From Photobacterium kagoshimensis (GTDB lineage Bacteria; Pseudomonadota; Gammaproteobacteria; Enterobacterales; Vibrionaceae), in contig NZ_JAKJSO010000017.1 of NCBI RefSeq assembly GCF_050337045.1, positions 1 through 64,000 of the forward strand: a DNA stretch of 64,000 nt, written 5' to 3'. The notes under the pieces are model-generated. The model ran no database searches. It had not been told where the DNA came from and was given only the letters and a program-made list of their open reading frames with translations. Each line of letters starts with the position of its first letter. Within the stretch, counting starts at the first letter, position 1. This document shows, piece by piece, positions 1 to 8,667 of the stretch. Made by a program: the position numbers and the translations under genes.

Positions 1-7
1 TAACCAT
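1..7 (+). rRNA. rrl: 23S rRNA, extreme 3' end (partial)
   Basis: The window opens with TAACCAT, which matches the last bases of gammaproteobacterial 23S rRNA (the 3' strand of its terminal helix). A 5S gene follows about 120 bases later, as expected in an rRNA operon. Nearly all of the gene lies left of the window, so the call depends on context. Bases 8-130 are the 23S-5S spacer and show no gene. Confidence 0.5.
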
Positions 8-130
8 ACAACACCCAAGGGGTTTTACGGACTCCATAAACGCTTGAATGCGTGTTAAGAACGATATTGTAACTAGTTAGATTTTCCCAGATTGTATTTA
101 TCGCCTGATGGCGGTGAATAAAACCGAATT

Positions 131-248
131 TGCTTGGCGACCATAGCATTATGGACCCACCTGATCCCATGCCGAACTCAGTAGTGAAACGTAATAGCGC
201 CGATGGTAGTGTGGGGTCTCCCCATGTGAGAGTAGGTCATCGCCAGGC
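131..248 (+). rRNA. rrf: 5S ribosomal RNA, copy 1
   Basis: This is a recognisable 5S rRNA of about 118 bases. It has the conserved internal stretch CCTGATCCCATGCCGAACTC and the later GTGTGGGGTCTCCCCATG hairpin. The ends pair as helix I: GCTTGGCGA at the 5' end with TCGCCAGGC at the 3' end. Helix II pairs ATTA with TAAT. The exact ends are inferred from helix I pairing and could shift by one or two bases. A protein reading frame runs through the gene but is an artefact. Confidence 0.95.
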
Positions 249-324
249 TTCAATTTCCTTGTTTTCAGATTTAAAAATCTTAAAGCAAAAAAGTTTGTTG
301 AGACAAACTTTAATAGAATTTAGT

Positions 325-400
325 GCTGGTATGGCTCAGTTGGTAGAGCGCACCCTTGGTAAGGGTGAGGTCCCCAGTTCAAATCTGGGTACTAGCACCA
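325..400 (+). tRNA. tRNA-Thr (anticodon GGT)
   Basis: A 76-base cloverleaf with encoded CCA. The acceptor stem GCTGGTA pairs with TACTAGC (one G-U pair), followed by discriminator A and CCA. The D stem is GCTC/GAGC. The anticodon stem CACCC/GGGTG closes the loop TTGGTAA, giving anticodon GGT (threonine, codons ACC and ACU). The T arm contains GTTCAAATC. It sits between two 5S genes, the same 5S-tRNA-Thr-5S arrangement as at the end of Escherichia coli rrnD, so it is probably processed from the rRNA precursor. Confidence 0.97.
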
Positions 401-407
401 TTAAATT

Positions 408-524
408 TTTCAGCGACCATAGCACAATGGTACCACCTGATCCCATGCCGAACTCAGTAGTGAAACGTTGTAGCGCCGATGGTAGTGTGGGGTCTCCCCA
501 TGTGAGAGTAGGACATTGCTGAAA
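408..524 (+). rRNA. rrf: 5S ribosomal RNA, copy 2
   Basis: The second 5S gene lies 7 bases after the tRNA. Its core is nearly identical to copy 1, but helix I is TTTCAGC/GCTGAAA and helix II pairs ACAA with TTGT where copy 1 has ATTA/TAAT. The differences are compensatory, so both copies should fold normally. Ends are set by helix I pairing and are approximate. Confidence 0.94.
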
Positions 525-532
525 CCCATTCT

Positions 533-560
533 AAAACCCAGCCTTTGGCTGGGTTTTTTC
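533..560 (+). terminator. rRNA operon terminator
   Basis: An 11-bp stem (AAAACCCAGCC / GGCTGGGTTTT) with a 3-base loop runs into a T tract directly after the second 5S gene. This is a classic intrinsic terminator closing the rRNA operon. Confidence 0.92.
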
Positions 561-642
561 ATTTCTGACGTTTAATAATTCGAATTCAGACCAATCACCC
601 TTTCTCGCTTGCGTATTCCCCTTATATTGTATATTTTTATTT

Positions 643-666
643 AGATATCTGGACGTCTAAACATCT
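643..666 (+). promoter_or_regulatory. Tandem MetJ boxes upstream of metA
   Basis: Three head-to-tail 8-mers resemble the MetJ consensus AGACGTCT: AGATATCT (643-650), GGACGTCT (651-658) and AAACATCT (659-666). They match 6, 7 and about 6 of 8 positions. MetJ with S-adenosylmethionine binds such tandem arrays cooperatively. The array ends 15 bases before the metA start codon, so repression by MetJ is strongly suggested. Confidence 0.85.
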
Positions 667-681
667 TAAGGAGCAAGAGAG

Positions 682-1623
682 ATGCCAATTAAAATTCCCG
701 ATCGTTTGCCTGCAACGGATATTTTGCGTGGGGAAAATATCTTTGTTATGACGGAAGCTCGAGCAGCAAGCCAAGGGATACGTCCGCTAAAAGTACTTCT
801 ACTGAACTTAATGCCAAAGAAAATAGAAACAGAGACGCAATTTCTGCGTTTGCTTTCTAATAGCCCACTTCAAGTCGATGTTGAACTGCTAAGAATTGAT
901 AATCGACCAACCAGAAATACGCCGCAAGAGCACCTTGATACTTTTTATCGTCAATTTGAGATGGTGAAGTCACGCAACTTCGATGGCTTGATTGTGACTG
1001 GTGCACCGTTAGGCTTGGTACAGTTCGAAGATGTTCTATATTGGGAAGAAATCCAAGCGATTATGAACTGGGCGAAAGATCATGTGACTTCAACCTTGTT
1101 TGTATGTTGGGCGGCACAAGCGGGTTTAAAATTGTTATATGACCTGCCTAAAAAAACACGTAAAGAGAAGTTATCAGGCATTTATCAGCATAAAACGCAT
1201 GATTGCCATCATCCAATCCTTCGAGGTTTTGATGAAACCTTTAAAGCGCCTCATTCCCGTTATGCTGATTTCTCACCTGATTATTTAGCTGAGCATACAG
1301 ACCTTGATATTTTGGCGACCTCAGAGCAAGCTGGCGTGTATTTAGCCGCGACGAAAGATAAACGTAATGTCTTTGTAACAGGCCACCCTGAGTATGATGT
1401 CACTACCTTACATAACGAATATATGCGTGATTGTAGTGAAGGTATGGAGCCTAACATTCCTCTGAATTACTACCCTGATGATGATCCAACTCAGCCCCCT
1501 GTCGCGAGTTGGCGAAGTCATGGTCATTTATTGTTTTCTAATTGGCTCAATTATTGTGTGTATCAGCAAACACCTTTCGATCTTGATCATTTTTCAGAAG
1601 ATAATTTTACCAAAGATGATTAA
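682..1623 (+). CDS. metA: Homoserine O-succinyltransferase MetA
   Basis: Transfers a succinyl group from succinyl-CoA to homoserine, the first committed step of methionine synthesis in the cytoplasm. The 313-residue protein is full length for the family. Cys142 (in FVCWAAQAG) is the acyl-enzyme nucleophile, and His235 and Glu237 (in TGHPEYD) complete the active site; all three fall at the numbers known from E. coli MetA. The ATG has a good ribosome site (AAGGAGCAAGAGAG). Three tandem MetJ boxes lie just upstream, and metH, also with a MetJ box, lies 1.6 kb downstream. Some MetA family members use acetyl-CoA instead of succinyl-CoA, and I cannot settle that from sequence inspection. Confidence 0.97.
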   Translation: MPIKIPDRLPATDILRGENIFVMTEARAASQGIRPLKVLLLNLMPKKIETETQFLRLLSNSPLQVDVELLRIDNRPTRNTPQEHLDTFYRQFEMVKSRNFDGLIVTGAPLGLVQFEDVLYWEEIQAIMNWAKDHVTSTLFVCWAAQAGLKLLYDLPKKTRKEKLSGIYQHKTHDCHHPILRGFDETFKAPHSRYADFSPDYLAEHTDLDILATSEQAGVYLAATKDKRNVFVTGHPEYDVTTLHNEYMRDCSEGMEPNIPLNYYPDDDPTQPPVASWRSHGHLLFSNWLNYCVYQQTPFDLDHFSEDNFTKDD

Positions 1624-1667
1624 CTCTTTTTGAGTCTTCATTTGTGCTCAATATGCTGAATACAAAA

Positions 1668-1689
1668 AAGGCCTGCAATTGCAGGCCTT
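1668..1689. terminator. Bidirectional terminator between metA and the antiporter gene
   Basis: A perfect 11-bp palindromic stem (AAGGCCTGCAA and its complement) is flanked by A runs on the left and T-rich sequence on the right. It sits between two convergent genes and can serve both. Confidence 0.85.
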
Positions 1690-1710
1690 GTTCTTTTAGA
1701 GGGCTATGTT

Positions 1711-2991
1711 TTAGCTATTTTGTGATTCCCAGTTCTTTGCTTTTTGGATCAAAGAGGTAATGGTTGAGCCTTGTACTAGAATAGAGAAAACGACAACGGC
1801 GTAAGTCATGACAAGCATGATCTCACGTACATCTATGTTCTTCTCTGGAATAACGATAACGCCTGCTGGAATGGCCATGGCCATGGCAAGCGCTAAGCCG
1901 CCGCGTAATCCACCCCATGTGAGGATGCGAACAGAGTACGGGTTGTAATCACGATAACGGTTAAAGCCAACATAAGATAGGCGAACACTTAAGTAACGGC
2001 TAAGCAATACAAGCGGTACAGCAATCGACATCAAGATCCAATCTTCAGGATGGAAGCTAAATTGCAGCATACTCATACCGATCAGTAGGAAAAGGACACC
2101 GTTTAGAAATTCATCCACCAGCTCCCAGAAGTGATCAAGATGATCTTCACTTTCTTTAGAGAAACCAATATAGCGTGTCCAGTTACCAATCATGATACCC
2201 GCTACAACCATTGCTAGCGGACCTGAGACATGAAGTACATCAGCAAAAACATAACCCGCCGTTGGAATACCAAGCGTTAATAATAATTCCATAGAGTGAT
2301 CATCTGTTGCGCTGATCAGGTAATGGAATAACAGCCCTAGTGCAAAACCGTAAGCAATGCCACCTATCGCTTCTTGTAAGAATAGCTGACCAACGCCCAA
2401 TACTGTTGGTGCTTCATTACCAAAGGCGATAGTAAATAGGGTGACGAACAATACCAGACCAAAACCATCATTAAATAGTGACTCGCCTTCAATTTGGGTT
2501 GAAATGCGACGAGGGGCATTCATTTTCTTTACGATAGCAAGAACGGCAATGGGATCGGTTGGCGATATCAATGCGCCAAAGATCAAGCAGTATATAAAGT
2601 CGAATTGGATGCCAATCGCTTGGCAGACAGCCCACAATGCACCACCGATAAAGAAGGTGGAAAAGAGCGTGGCACCGAGTGCTAAAACGGTGATTTCCCA
2701 CTTTTGGTCTTCGAGGTTAGGAAGTTTGATCCCTAAGCCACCCGCAAAGAGAAGAAAGCCTAAAATCCCTTTGAGAAGGAAGCTTTCAAAGTTAATTTTA
2801 CCGAGTTGTTCTGCGGCGATATCTTGGAGGTTAAACCAACCATTTTGTCCGGCAATAACGATCCCTATAGATAAAACCAGTGCTCCTGCAGTGATGGCTA
2901 TGGTTGTTTGCATCTTGCCTATTTTGCTATTAACAAAAGCGATGAGCATCGCCGCTGCGGCAAGAAAGCATAAGGTACTGTATACGGACAT
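1711..2991 (-). CDS. CPA1-family Na+/H+ antiporter (NhaP-like)
   Basis: An inner-membrane cation:proton antiporter of 426 residues with about 12 hydrophobic segments. Family landmarks are SPTDPIAV around residues 143-150, which carries the transport-site Asp146, and EGESLFNDG around residues 168-176, with the Asn-Asp pair. This fits the CPA1 (NhaP/NHE) group and its role in cytoplasmic pH and sodium or potassium homeostasis. The cation preference cannot be read from the sequence. There is no long cytoplasmic C-terminal domain. It is convergent with metA and divergent from metH, sharing about 196 bases of upstream DNA with metH, and appears to be a single-gene unit. Confidence 0.9.
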   Translation of the reverse strand: MSVYSTLCFLAAAAMLIAFVNSKIGKMQTTIAITAGALVLSIGIVIAGQNGWFNLQDIAAEQLGKINFESFLLKGILGFLLFAGGLGIKLPNLEDQKWEITVLALGATLFSTFFIGGALWAVCQAIGIQFDFIYCLIFGALISPTDPIAVLAIVKKMNAPRRISTQIEGESLFNDGFGLVLFVTLFTIAFGNEAPTVLGVGQLFLQEAIGGIAYGFALGLLFHYLISATDDHSMELLLTLGIPTAGYVFADVLHVSGPLAMVVAGIMIGNWTRYIGFSKESEDHLDHFWELVDEFLNGVLFLLIGMSMLQFSFHPEDWILMSIAVPLVLLSRYLSVRLSYVGFNRYRDYNPYSVRILTWGGLRGGLALAMAMAIPAGVIVIPEKNIDVREIMLVMTYAVVVFSILVQGSTITSLIQKAKNWESQNS

Positions 2992-3116
2992 TCGAAACCT
3001 CGGGTTGGTGAATGTGTAAAGTTAAAAATTGTCACAAAATATAAAACCATCGGGTCATGATAGCCATAAAAAAATCAGGCTTTTGATGAATTAGTTTTTC
3101 TATTCCAATTGTCTTT

Positions 3117-3132
3117 AGACGTCTAGATTTCC
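3117..3132 (+). promoter_or_regulatory. MetJ box upstream of metH
   Basis: A perfect AGACGTCT (3117-3124) is followed in register by the weaker AGATTTCC (3125-3132). It lies about 55 bases before the metH GTG start. MetJ normally needs two adjacent boxes, so the weak second box matters. Control by S-adenosylmethionine-bound MetJ is the likely role. No clear MetR site (TGAA-N5-TTCA) was found. Confidence 0.75.
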
Positions 3133-3187
3133 ATTTTTGCTGTGATAGGATGTGAATTAGCTGTAACACTAAATAAGGAAGTAAATA

Positions 3188-6100
3188 GTGGCTAAGGGCA
3201 AAGGAATACTTGAACAAAGGTTAGCACAACAGATCCTCATTATTGATGGTGGCATGGGCACCATGATTCAGGGGTATAAATTAGAAGAAGATGATTACCG
3301 AGGAGATCGGTTTTGTGATTGGCACTCAGACCTTAAAGGTAATAATGATCTTCTAGTCCTAACGCAACCACAGCTGATTAAAGATATTCATCTTGCTTAT
3401 TTAGATGCTGGCGCAGATATCCTAGAGACGAATACCTTTAACGCCACCACGATTGCGATGGCGGATTATGACATGGCGAGTTTGAGCGCAGAGATCAACT
3501 ACGAAGCTGCTAAGCTTGCTCGCCAGGCTGCTGACGAATGGACAGCAAAAACACCGGATAAGCCGCGCTTTGTTGCTGGTGTTTTAGGCCCGACCAATCG
3601 GACTTGTTCGATTTCCCCCGATGTTAACGATCCCGGCTATCGTAATGTTACTTTTGATCAGTTAGTTGAAGCTTATGCCGAGTCGACGCGTGCCCTTATT
3701 GCTGGCGGTGTCGACATTATTCTGGTTGAAACTATCTTTGATACCCTAAACGCGAAAGCTTGTACTTTTGCAGTTGAAACCGTATTTGAAGAAGATGGTA
3801 TTCAGTTGCCTGTCATGATTTCTGGCACCATCACGGATGCGTCTGGTCGTACGCTTTCTGGCCAAACTACCGAGGCTTTTTATAATTCACTGCGCCACGT
3901 TAAGCCTATCTCATTTGGCCTTAACTGTGCGTTAGGGCCTGATGAACTACGCGAGTACGTTAACGAACTCTCGCGTATTTCGGAATGTGCCGTCTCTGCT
4001 CACCCTAATGCAGGTTTACCCAATGCCTTTGGTGAATATGACTTAAGCCCTGATGATATGGCTGAACATATTCAAGAGTGGGCGCAAAGCGGTTTCTTGA
4101 ACCTGGTTGGCGGCTGTTGTGGTACGACACCAGAGCATATCCGTAAAATGTATGAAGTTACCCGTGATCTTCAGCCTCGCCAATTACCTGATATTCCCGT
4201 CGCGTGTCGCTTATCTGGCCTAGAGCCTCTCACCATAGATGCTGATACCTTATTTATTAATGTTGGTGAGCGAACCAACGTAACGGGCTCTGCGCGCTTT
4301 AAGCGTTTGATCAAAGAAGAGCTGTACGATGAGGCGTTAGAAGTTGCACGGCAGCAAGTCGAAGCGGGGGCACAAATCATCGATATTAATATGGATGAGG
4401 GGATGCTAGATGCGGAAGCGGCGATGGTGCGCTTCTTGAACTTGTGTGCGACCGAGCCTGAAATTTCAAAAGTGCCGATTATGGTCGACTCCTCAAAATG
4501 GGAGGTGATAGAGGCTGGCCTAAAATGCGTGCAAGGCAAACCGATTGTTAACTCGATCTCTTTAAAAGAAGGGAAAGATAAATTTATTGAACAAGCCAAG
4601 CTGTTACGCCGCTATGGGTCTGCGGTGATTGTGATGGCGTTCGATGAAGTCGGTCAGGCGGATACTCGAGAACGTAAAGTTGAAATTTGTACCAATGCAT
4701 ATCGGGTTTTAGTCGATGAAGTCGGTTTTCCGCCTGAAGACATTATTTTTGACCCCAATATCTTTGCTGTCGCGACGGGTATCGAAGAGCACGATAATTA
4801 CGCAGTCGACTTTATTGAGGCGGTCGGTGATATTAAACGCACACTACCTTATGCCATGATTTCAGGTGGTGTCTCTAATGTATCATTCTCTTTCCGTGGC
4901 AATAACGCGGTGCGCGAGGCTATTCACGCTGTTTTCCTTTATCACTGCTTTAAGCAAGGCATGGATATGGGGATCGTTAATGCAGGGCAGTTGGCTATTT
5001 ATGATGATCTACCTGATGAACTGCGCGAAGCTGTTGAGGATGTGATACTAAATCGCCGTTCAGACAGTACTGAGCGACTACTCGATATTTCTGGAAAATA
5101 CCGTGATAGCGGCAAAGTGGAAGAAGACCGTAGTGCACAAGAGTGGCGAGGTTGGCCTGTTGAAAAGCGCCTTGAACACGCCTTAGTTAAAGGCATTACC
5201 GAGTTCATAGTTGAAGATACTGAAGAAGCGCGCACGAAGGCGAGTAAGCCACTTGAAGTAATTGAAGGCCCACTAATGTCTGGCATGAATGTGGTGGGTG
5301 ATTTATTCGGTGAAGGTAAAATGTTTCTACCACAGGTGGTTAAATCTGCGCGTGTGATGAAACAGGCCGTTGCTCATTTAGAACCTTATATTAATGCGGA
5401 AAAACAAGCCGGGCAGACCAACGGCAAGATCTTACTTGCGACCGTTAAAGGTGATGTACATGATATCGGCAAGAACATTGTCGGGGTTGTTTTACAGTGT
5501 AATAACTATGAAATTATCGATCTCGGTGTCATGGTGCCATGTGACAAAATCCTCAAAGTAGCCAAAGAAGAAAACGTCGATATTATCGGTTTAAGTGGCT
5601 TGATCACCCCATCGCTTGACGAAATGGTACATGTAGCTAAAGAGATGGAGCGACAGGGTTTTGAGTTACCACTTTTGATTGGCGGTGCCACCACCTCAAA
5701 GGCGCATACCGCGGTTAAAATTGAGCAAAACTATCATGCGCCAGTGGTGTATGTGTCGAATGCCTCGCGCGCTGTCGGTGTCTGCTCTGCGTTATTGTCT
5801 GATGAGTTGCGACCTGCTTTTGTCGAGCGATTAGATAAAGAATATGACGTAGTTCGCGATCAACACAGCCGAAAGAAACCTCGTACCGCGCCTGTTACGC
5901 TTGAGCAAGCACGGGATAATTGTGTCGACATTGATTGGACGACGTATACGCCGCCAGTGCCCGTTAACCCTGGCGTGCATGTGTTTAAAGATTTCCCTAT
6001 TTCTGAGCTGCGTCGCTATATCGATTGGACGCCATTTTTCATGACTTGGTCGTTAAGTGGTAAATATCCAACGATTTTACGTCATGAAGTTGTCGGTGAA

Positions 6101-6856
6101 GAGGCGCAGCGCTTATTTGATGATGCTAATACACTGCTGGATGAGATTGAGGCCAAAGGTATGATTAAGGCCAATGGTGTCTGTGGTTTATTCCCTGCGA
6201 ATAATATTGGCGATGATATTGAAGTGTATACCGATGACACCCGTAGCAAGGTATTAACTGTCTTGCATGGTCTACGTCAGCAGACGCAGAAAACGAAAGG
6301 GGCGAATTACTGTTTGTCAGATTACATTGCGCCTAAAGCGAGTGGTCAGCCTGATTGGATAGGGGCTTTTGCAGTGACGGGCGGGATTGGTGAATACGAC
6401 ATTGCAGAGCAATTTAAAGATGCGGGTGACGATTATAATGCCATCATGATCCAAGCTGTTGCTGATCGATTGGCAGAAGCGTTTGCTGAGTGCTTGCATG
6501 AAAAAGTACGTAAAGAGCTTTGGGGTTTCGCCCCCGATGAAGCGCTGGAAAATGACGATTTGATCCGGGAAAAATACCAAGGTATTCGTCCTGCTCCGGG
6601 TTATCCTGCTTGTCCTGAGCACACTGAAAAAGGGACAATTTGGTCACTGCTTGAACCTGAAGCGAATGCAGGGATGACATTAACGGAAAGCTATGCCATG
6701 TGGCCTGGTGCCGCTGTATCGGGTTGGTATTTTTCTCACCCTGAATCGCGTTATTTTGCGGTTGCACAAATTCAGCAAGATCAAGTAGAAGATTATGCGC
6801 AACGTAAAGGGTGGACGCTTGAAGAAGCGGAGAAATGGTTAGGGCCAAACCTCTAA
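3188..6856 (+). CDS. metH: Cobalamin-dependent methionine synthase MetH
   Basis: Transfers a methyl group from 5-methyltetrahydrofolate through cobalamin to homocysteine. The 1222-residue protein has the full MetH architecture. The homocysteine module has zinc ligands Cys247, Cys310 and Cys311 (GLNCALG, GGCCGTT). It is followed by the pterin-binding module (NVGERTNVTGS region), the cobalamin cap and B12 domain with DVHDIGKN (DxHxxG, about residue 755), and the C-terminal S-adenosylmethionine-binding reactivation domain (RPAPGYPACPEH). The start is GTG: TAAGGAAG sits 7-8 bases upstream and the N-terminus aligns with the family. A terminator follows. A MetJ box upstream ties it to metA. Confidence 0.97.
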   Translation: MAKGKGILEQRLAQQILIIDGGMGTMIQGYKLEEDDYRGDRFCDWHSDLKGNNDLLVLTQPQLIKDIHLAYLDAGADILETNTFNATTIAMADYDMASLSAEINYEAAKLARQAADEWTAKTPDKPRFVAGVLGPTNRTCSISPDVNDPGYRNVTFDQLVEAYAESTRALIAGGVDIILVETIFDTLNAKACTFAVETVFEEDGIQLPVMISGTITDASGRTLSGQTTEAFYNSLRHVKPISFGLNCALGPDELREYVNELSRISECAVSAHPNAGLPNAFGEYDLSPDDMAEHIQEWAQSGFLNLVGGCCGTTPEHIRKMYEVTRDLQPRQLPDIPVACRLSGLEPLTIDADTLFINVGERTNVTGSARFKRLIKEELYDEALEVARQQVEAGAQIIDINMDEGMLDAEAAMVRFLNLCATEPEISKVPIMVDSSKWEVIEAGLKCVQGKPIVNSISLKEGKDKFIEQAKLLRRYGSAVIVMAFDEVGQADTRERKVEICTNAYRVLVDEVGFPPEDIIFDPNIFAVATGIEEHDNYAVDFIEAVGDIKRTLPYAMISGGVSNVSFSFRGNNAVREAIHAVFLYHCFKQGMDMGIVNAGQLAIYDDLPDELREAVEDVILNRRSDSTERLLDISGKYRDSGKVEEDRSAQEWRGWPVEKRLEHALVKGITEFIVEDTEEARTKASKPLEVIEGPLMSGMNVVGDLFGEGKMFLPQVVKSARVMKQAVAHLEPYINAEKQAGQTNGKILLATVKGDVHDIGKNIVGVVLQCNNYEIIDLGVMVPCDKILKVAKEENVDIIGLSGLITPSLDEMVHVAKEMERQGFELPLLIGGATTSKAHTAVKIEQNYHAPVVYVSNASRAVGVCSALLSDELRPAFVERLDKEYDVVRDQHSRKKPRTAPVTLEQARDNCVDIDWTTYTPPVPVNPGVHVFKDFPISELRRYIDWTPFFMTWSLSGKYPTILRHEVVGEEAQRLFDDANTLLDEIEAKGMIKANGVCGLFPANNIGDDIEVYTDDTRSKVLTVLHGLRQQTQKTKGANYCLSDYIAPKASGQPDWIGAFAVTGGIGEYDIAEQFKDAGDDYNAIMIQAVADRLAEAFAECLHEKVRKELWGFAPDEALENDDLIREKYQGIRPAPGYPACPEHTEKGTIWSLLEPEANAGMTLTESYAMWPGAAVSGWYFSHPESRYFAVAQIQQDQVEDYAQRKGWTLEEAEKWLGPNL

Positions 6857-6885
6857 TTTTAGATATTACCTACTACCTACGAAGC

Positions 6886-6920
6886 AAGAAAGGCACTCAT
6901 GGAGTGCCTTTCTTATTTTT
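6886..6920. terminator. Bidirectional terminator between metH and lysC
   Basis: A 13-bp stem (AAGAAAGGCACTC with its complement) and a 3-base loop is followed by a T-rich tail on the plus strand and preceded by A-rich sequence. It can terminate the convergent metH and lysC transcripts. Confidence 0.88.
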
Positions 6921-6935
6921 ATCGATTACTGAGGC

Positions 6936-8318
6936 TTAATGTCTTTCGAATAATTGCTGGTGAAGTTGTTGCACGATAGGCTTCGCATTGTCTTGATCGA
7001 TCAAGAAGCAGAGGTTGTGGGGACTGGCGCCATAGCAGACCATACGAAGCGGATATTGTTCGAGAGAGCCGAATACTTGACTCACAAAGCCTTGGGTATG
7101 GCTCATTTGGTTACCAATCAATGCGACTAGGCAGAGCCCTTGCTCGACTTCGACCCGACACCATTCACTCAGAGCTTCAATCGCCGCTTGTGGTAGGGTC
7201 GGTGCACCACCTGCGGTATCGGTTTGATCCAGAGTTAGTGAAACGCTGACTTCCGATGTGGTGATTAAATCGACCGAAATTTTATGCTCAGCCAAAATGC
7301 GAAATACTTCAGCGAGAAAACCGTAAGCATGGAACATATTCAGACTTGTAAGCGTCACCATGGTTTGGTTGCAACGTAGTGCTATTGCTCGAAAAAGCGG
7401 GGCATCGCTAACGGTTTGTCGAATCCAAGTCCCCCCTTGCTCTGGTGCTTTTGAGGAGCCAACAAAGACTGGGATTTGCTGGCGTATCGCAGGAACTAAG
7501 GTTGAAGGGTGAAGAATTTTCGCACCGAAATTTGCCATTTCAGAGGCTTCGCTAAAGCTGATTTCTTTTATGGGTTGCGCTTTGGCGGCAATGCGTGGAT
7601 CTGTGGTGTACATTCCCGGTACATCGGTCCAAATTTCCAAGGTGGTTGCCTTGATAGCCTCTGCCATTAATGCGGCACTGTAGTCACTGCCACCACGGCC
7701 TAAGGTTGTGGTGTGGTTGTTTTCATCAGAACCAATAAAGCCTTGGCTGACGATAACCTGATGCTGTAACTGGCTGCGAAGGTGATCGTTACTGAGTTGA
7801 CGAATTGCCGTTGGGTTGGGAATGGCTTTGCCATATTGACTATCCGTACGCATGACTTGACGAATATCAAATCGAATCGCATCAATACCTTGCTCTTGAA
7901 GGATTTGTGTAAATAAATGGGTCGAAAGTAGCTCTCCATTTGCCACTAGTTGATCGGTAATTGCTGCACTGGGTTGATCAATGGCTTGCTCTGAAAGTAC
8001 TGCGATATTGTCTAATAGCTCTTGGATAGCAGCGGCAGGGACTTCAGGAGATTGAAGTTGCTCAAGCACGGATTGGTGGGTCTCGTGCAGGGTTTGGAGC
8101 CGCAGCTGACGTAGAGCGTTATCTGCAATGCCTTGGGATAACTCTACCAGTAAGTTGGTGACTCCAGAGCAGGCACTGATCAGTACTAAGCGTGTTGCGG
8201 GGCTATTTGCCACAATCTGGGCACTACGTTGCATTGCGTTGTAGTCGGCAACACTGGTACCACCAAATTTGGCAACGGTGAGTGCTAAAGGTGGTGTTGA
8301 TGATAAAATCGGGCTCAA
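6936..8318 (-). CDS. lysC: Lysine-sensitive aspartokinase (LysC type)
   Basis: Phosphorylates aspartate, the first step toward lysine, methionine and threonine. The protein is 460 residues, close to the 449 of E. coli LysC. The N-terminal kinase domain opens with AKFGGTSVAD and carries GRGGSDYSA, and the C-terminal third holds two ACT regulatory domains. No homoserine dehydrogenase domain is fused, so it is not ThrA or MetL. I chose a TTG start at 8318 because AGGAG lies 7 bases upstream. A longer frame begins with another TTG at 8399, but that start has no ribosome site and lies inside the riboswitch leader. A lysine riboswitch upstream supports the assignment. Confidence 0.94.
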   Translation of the reverse strand: MSPILSSTPPLALTVAKFGGTSVADYNAMQRSAQIVANSPATRLVLISACSGVTNLLVELSQGIADNALRQLRLQTLHETHQSVLEQLQSPEVPAAAIQELLDNIAVLSEQAIDQPSAAITDQLVANGELLSTHLFTQILQEQGIDAIRFDIRQVMRTDSQYGKAIPNPTAIRQLSNDHLRSQLQHQVIVSQGFIGSDENNHTTTLGRGGSDYSAALMAEAIKATTLEIWTDVPGMYTTDPRIAAKAQPIKEISFSEASEMANFGAKILHPSTLVPAIRQQIPVFVGSSKAPEQGGTWIRQTVSDAPLFRAIALRCNQTMVTLTSLNMFHAYGFLAEVFRILAEHKISVDLITTSEVSVSLTLDQTDTAGGAPTLPQAAIEALSEWCRVEVEQGLCLVALIGNQMSHTQGFVSQVFGSLEQYPLRMVCYGASPHNLCFLIDQDNAKPIVQQLHQQLFERH

Positions 8319-8469
8319 AACATGTCTCCTAAAAACAGCGTAACTATAGGAATCGAATGAAATAAGCGGGAGGTGCTGCTGGTAAGATAGCAGTATCAAA
8401 CGGTAAGCGGATAGAAATCACGATAACCAGAAGCTCCCCATATTGCACCTTTCTTGATTCCATTCAAAA

Positions 8470-8625
8470 GGTGAAATATGACAGCCAGAAGGATTCAACC
8501 TTCAAGGCCGATACGCCCGATCCCCTACTTGGGCGTATCTCGGCGTTACTCCCCCTCTCGGTTTGGCATTGGGGTGGGGCCCCGCCAAACAAATACCTGG
8601 GTAACGCTCCTCTTCTGTTTTCACC
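8470..8625 (-). promoter_or_regulatory. Lysine riboswitch (L box) in the lysC leader
   Basis: Read on the minus strand, this region carries the conserved core of the lysine aptamer: CAGAAGAGG with GCG, the GAGGGGGAGTAACGCCGAG block, then GGTTGAATCCTTCTGGCTGTCA (listed here in pieces; conserved GAATCC and CTGG). The ends pair as helix P1: GGTGAAAACAG at 8625-8615 with CTGTCATATTTCACC at 8484-8470. Lysine binding would repress the downstream aspartokinase gene. About 150 bases of expression platform lie between the aptamer and the start codon. Confidence 0.93.
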
Positions 8626-8667
8626 TGCTGATAATACCAACAGGATGAACAAAAACTGAATAGCCAT

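Noticed and set aside
130..522. A 130-residue plus-strand open frame across the rRNA region
   Set aside because: It runs through both 5S genes and tRNA-Thr; the repeated peptide is only the 5S sequence read twice.
2441..3019. A 192-residue plus-strand frame opposite the antiporter gene
   Set aside because: It is antisense to a well-supported antiporter, has no ribosome site and shows no family motif.
3032..3217. Minus-strand 61-residue frame between the antiporter and metH
   Set aside because: It overlaps the metH start and MetJ box, has low-complexity composition and no ribosome site.
8319..8399. N-terminal extension of LysC from TTG 8399
   Set aside because: No ribosome site, no family counterpart, and it overlaps the riboswitch expression platform; TTG 8318 has AGGAG at 7 bases.
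8464..8667. Small frames on both strands over the lysC leader (67 and 62 residues), considered as leader peptides
   Set aside because: They coincide with the lysine riboswitch aptamer, whose RNA conservation explains the sequence; no run of lysine codons is present.
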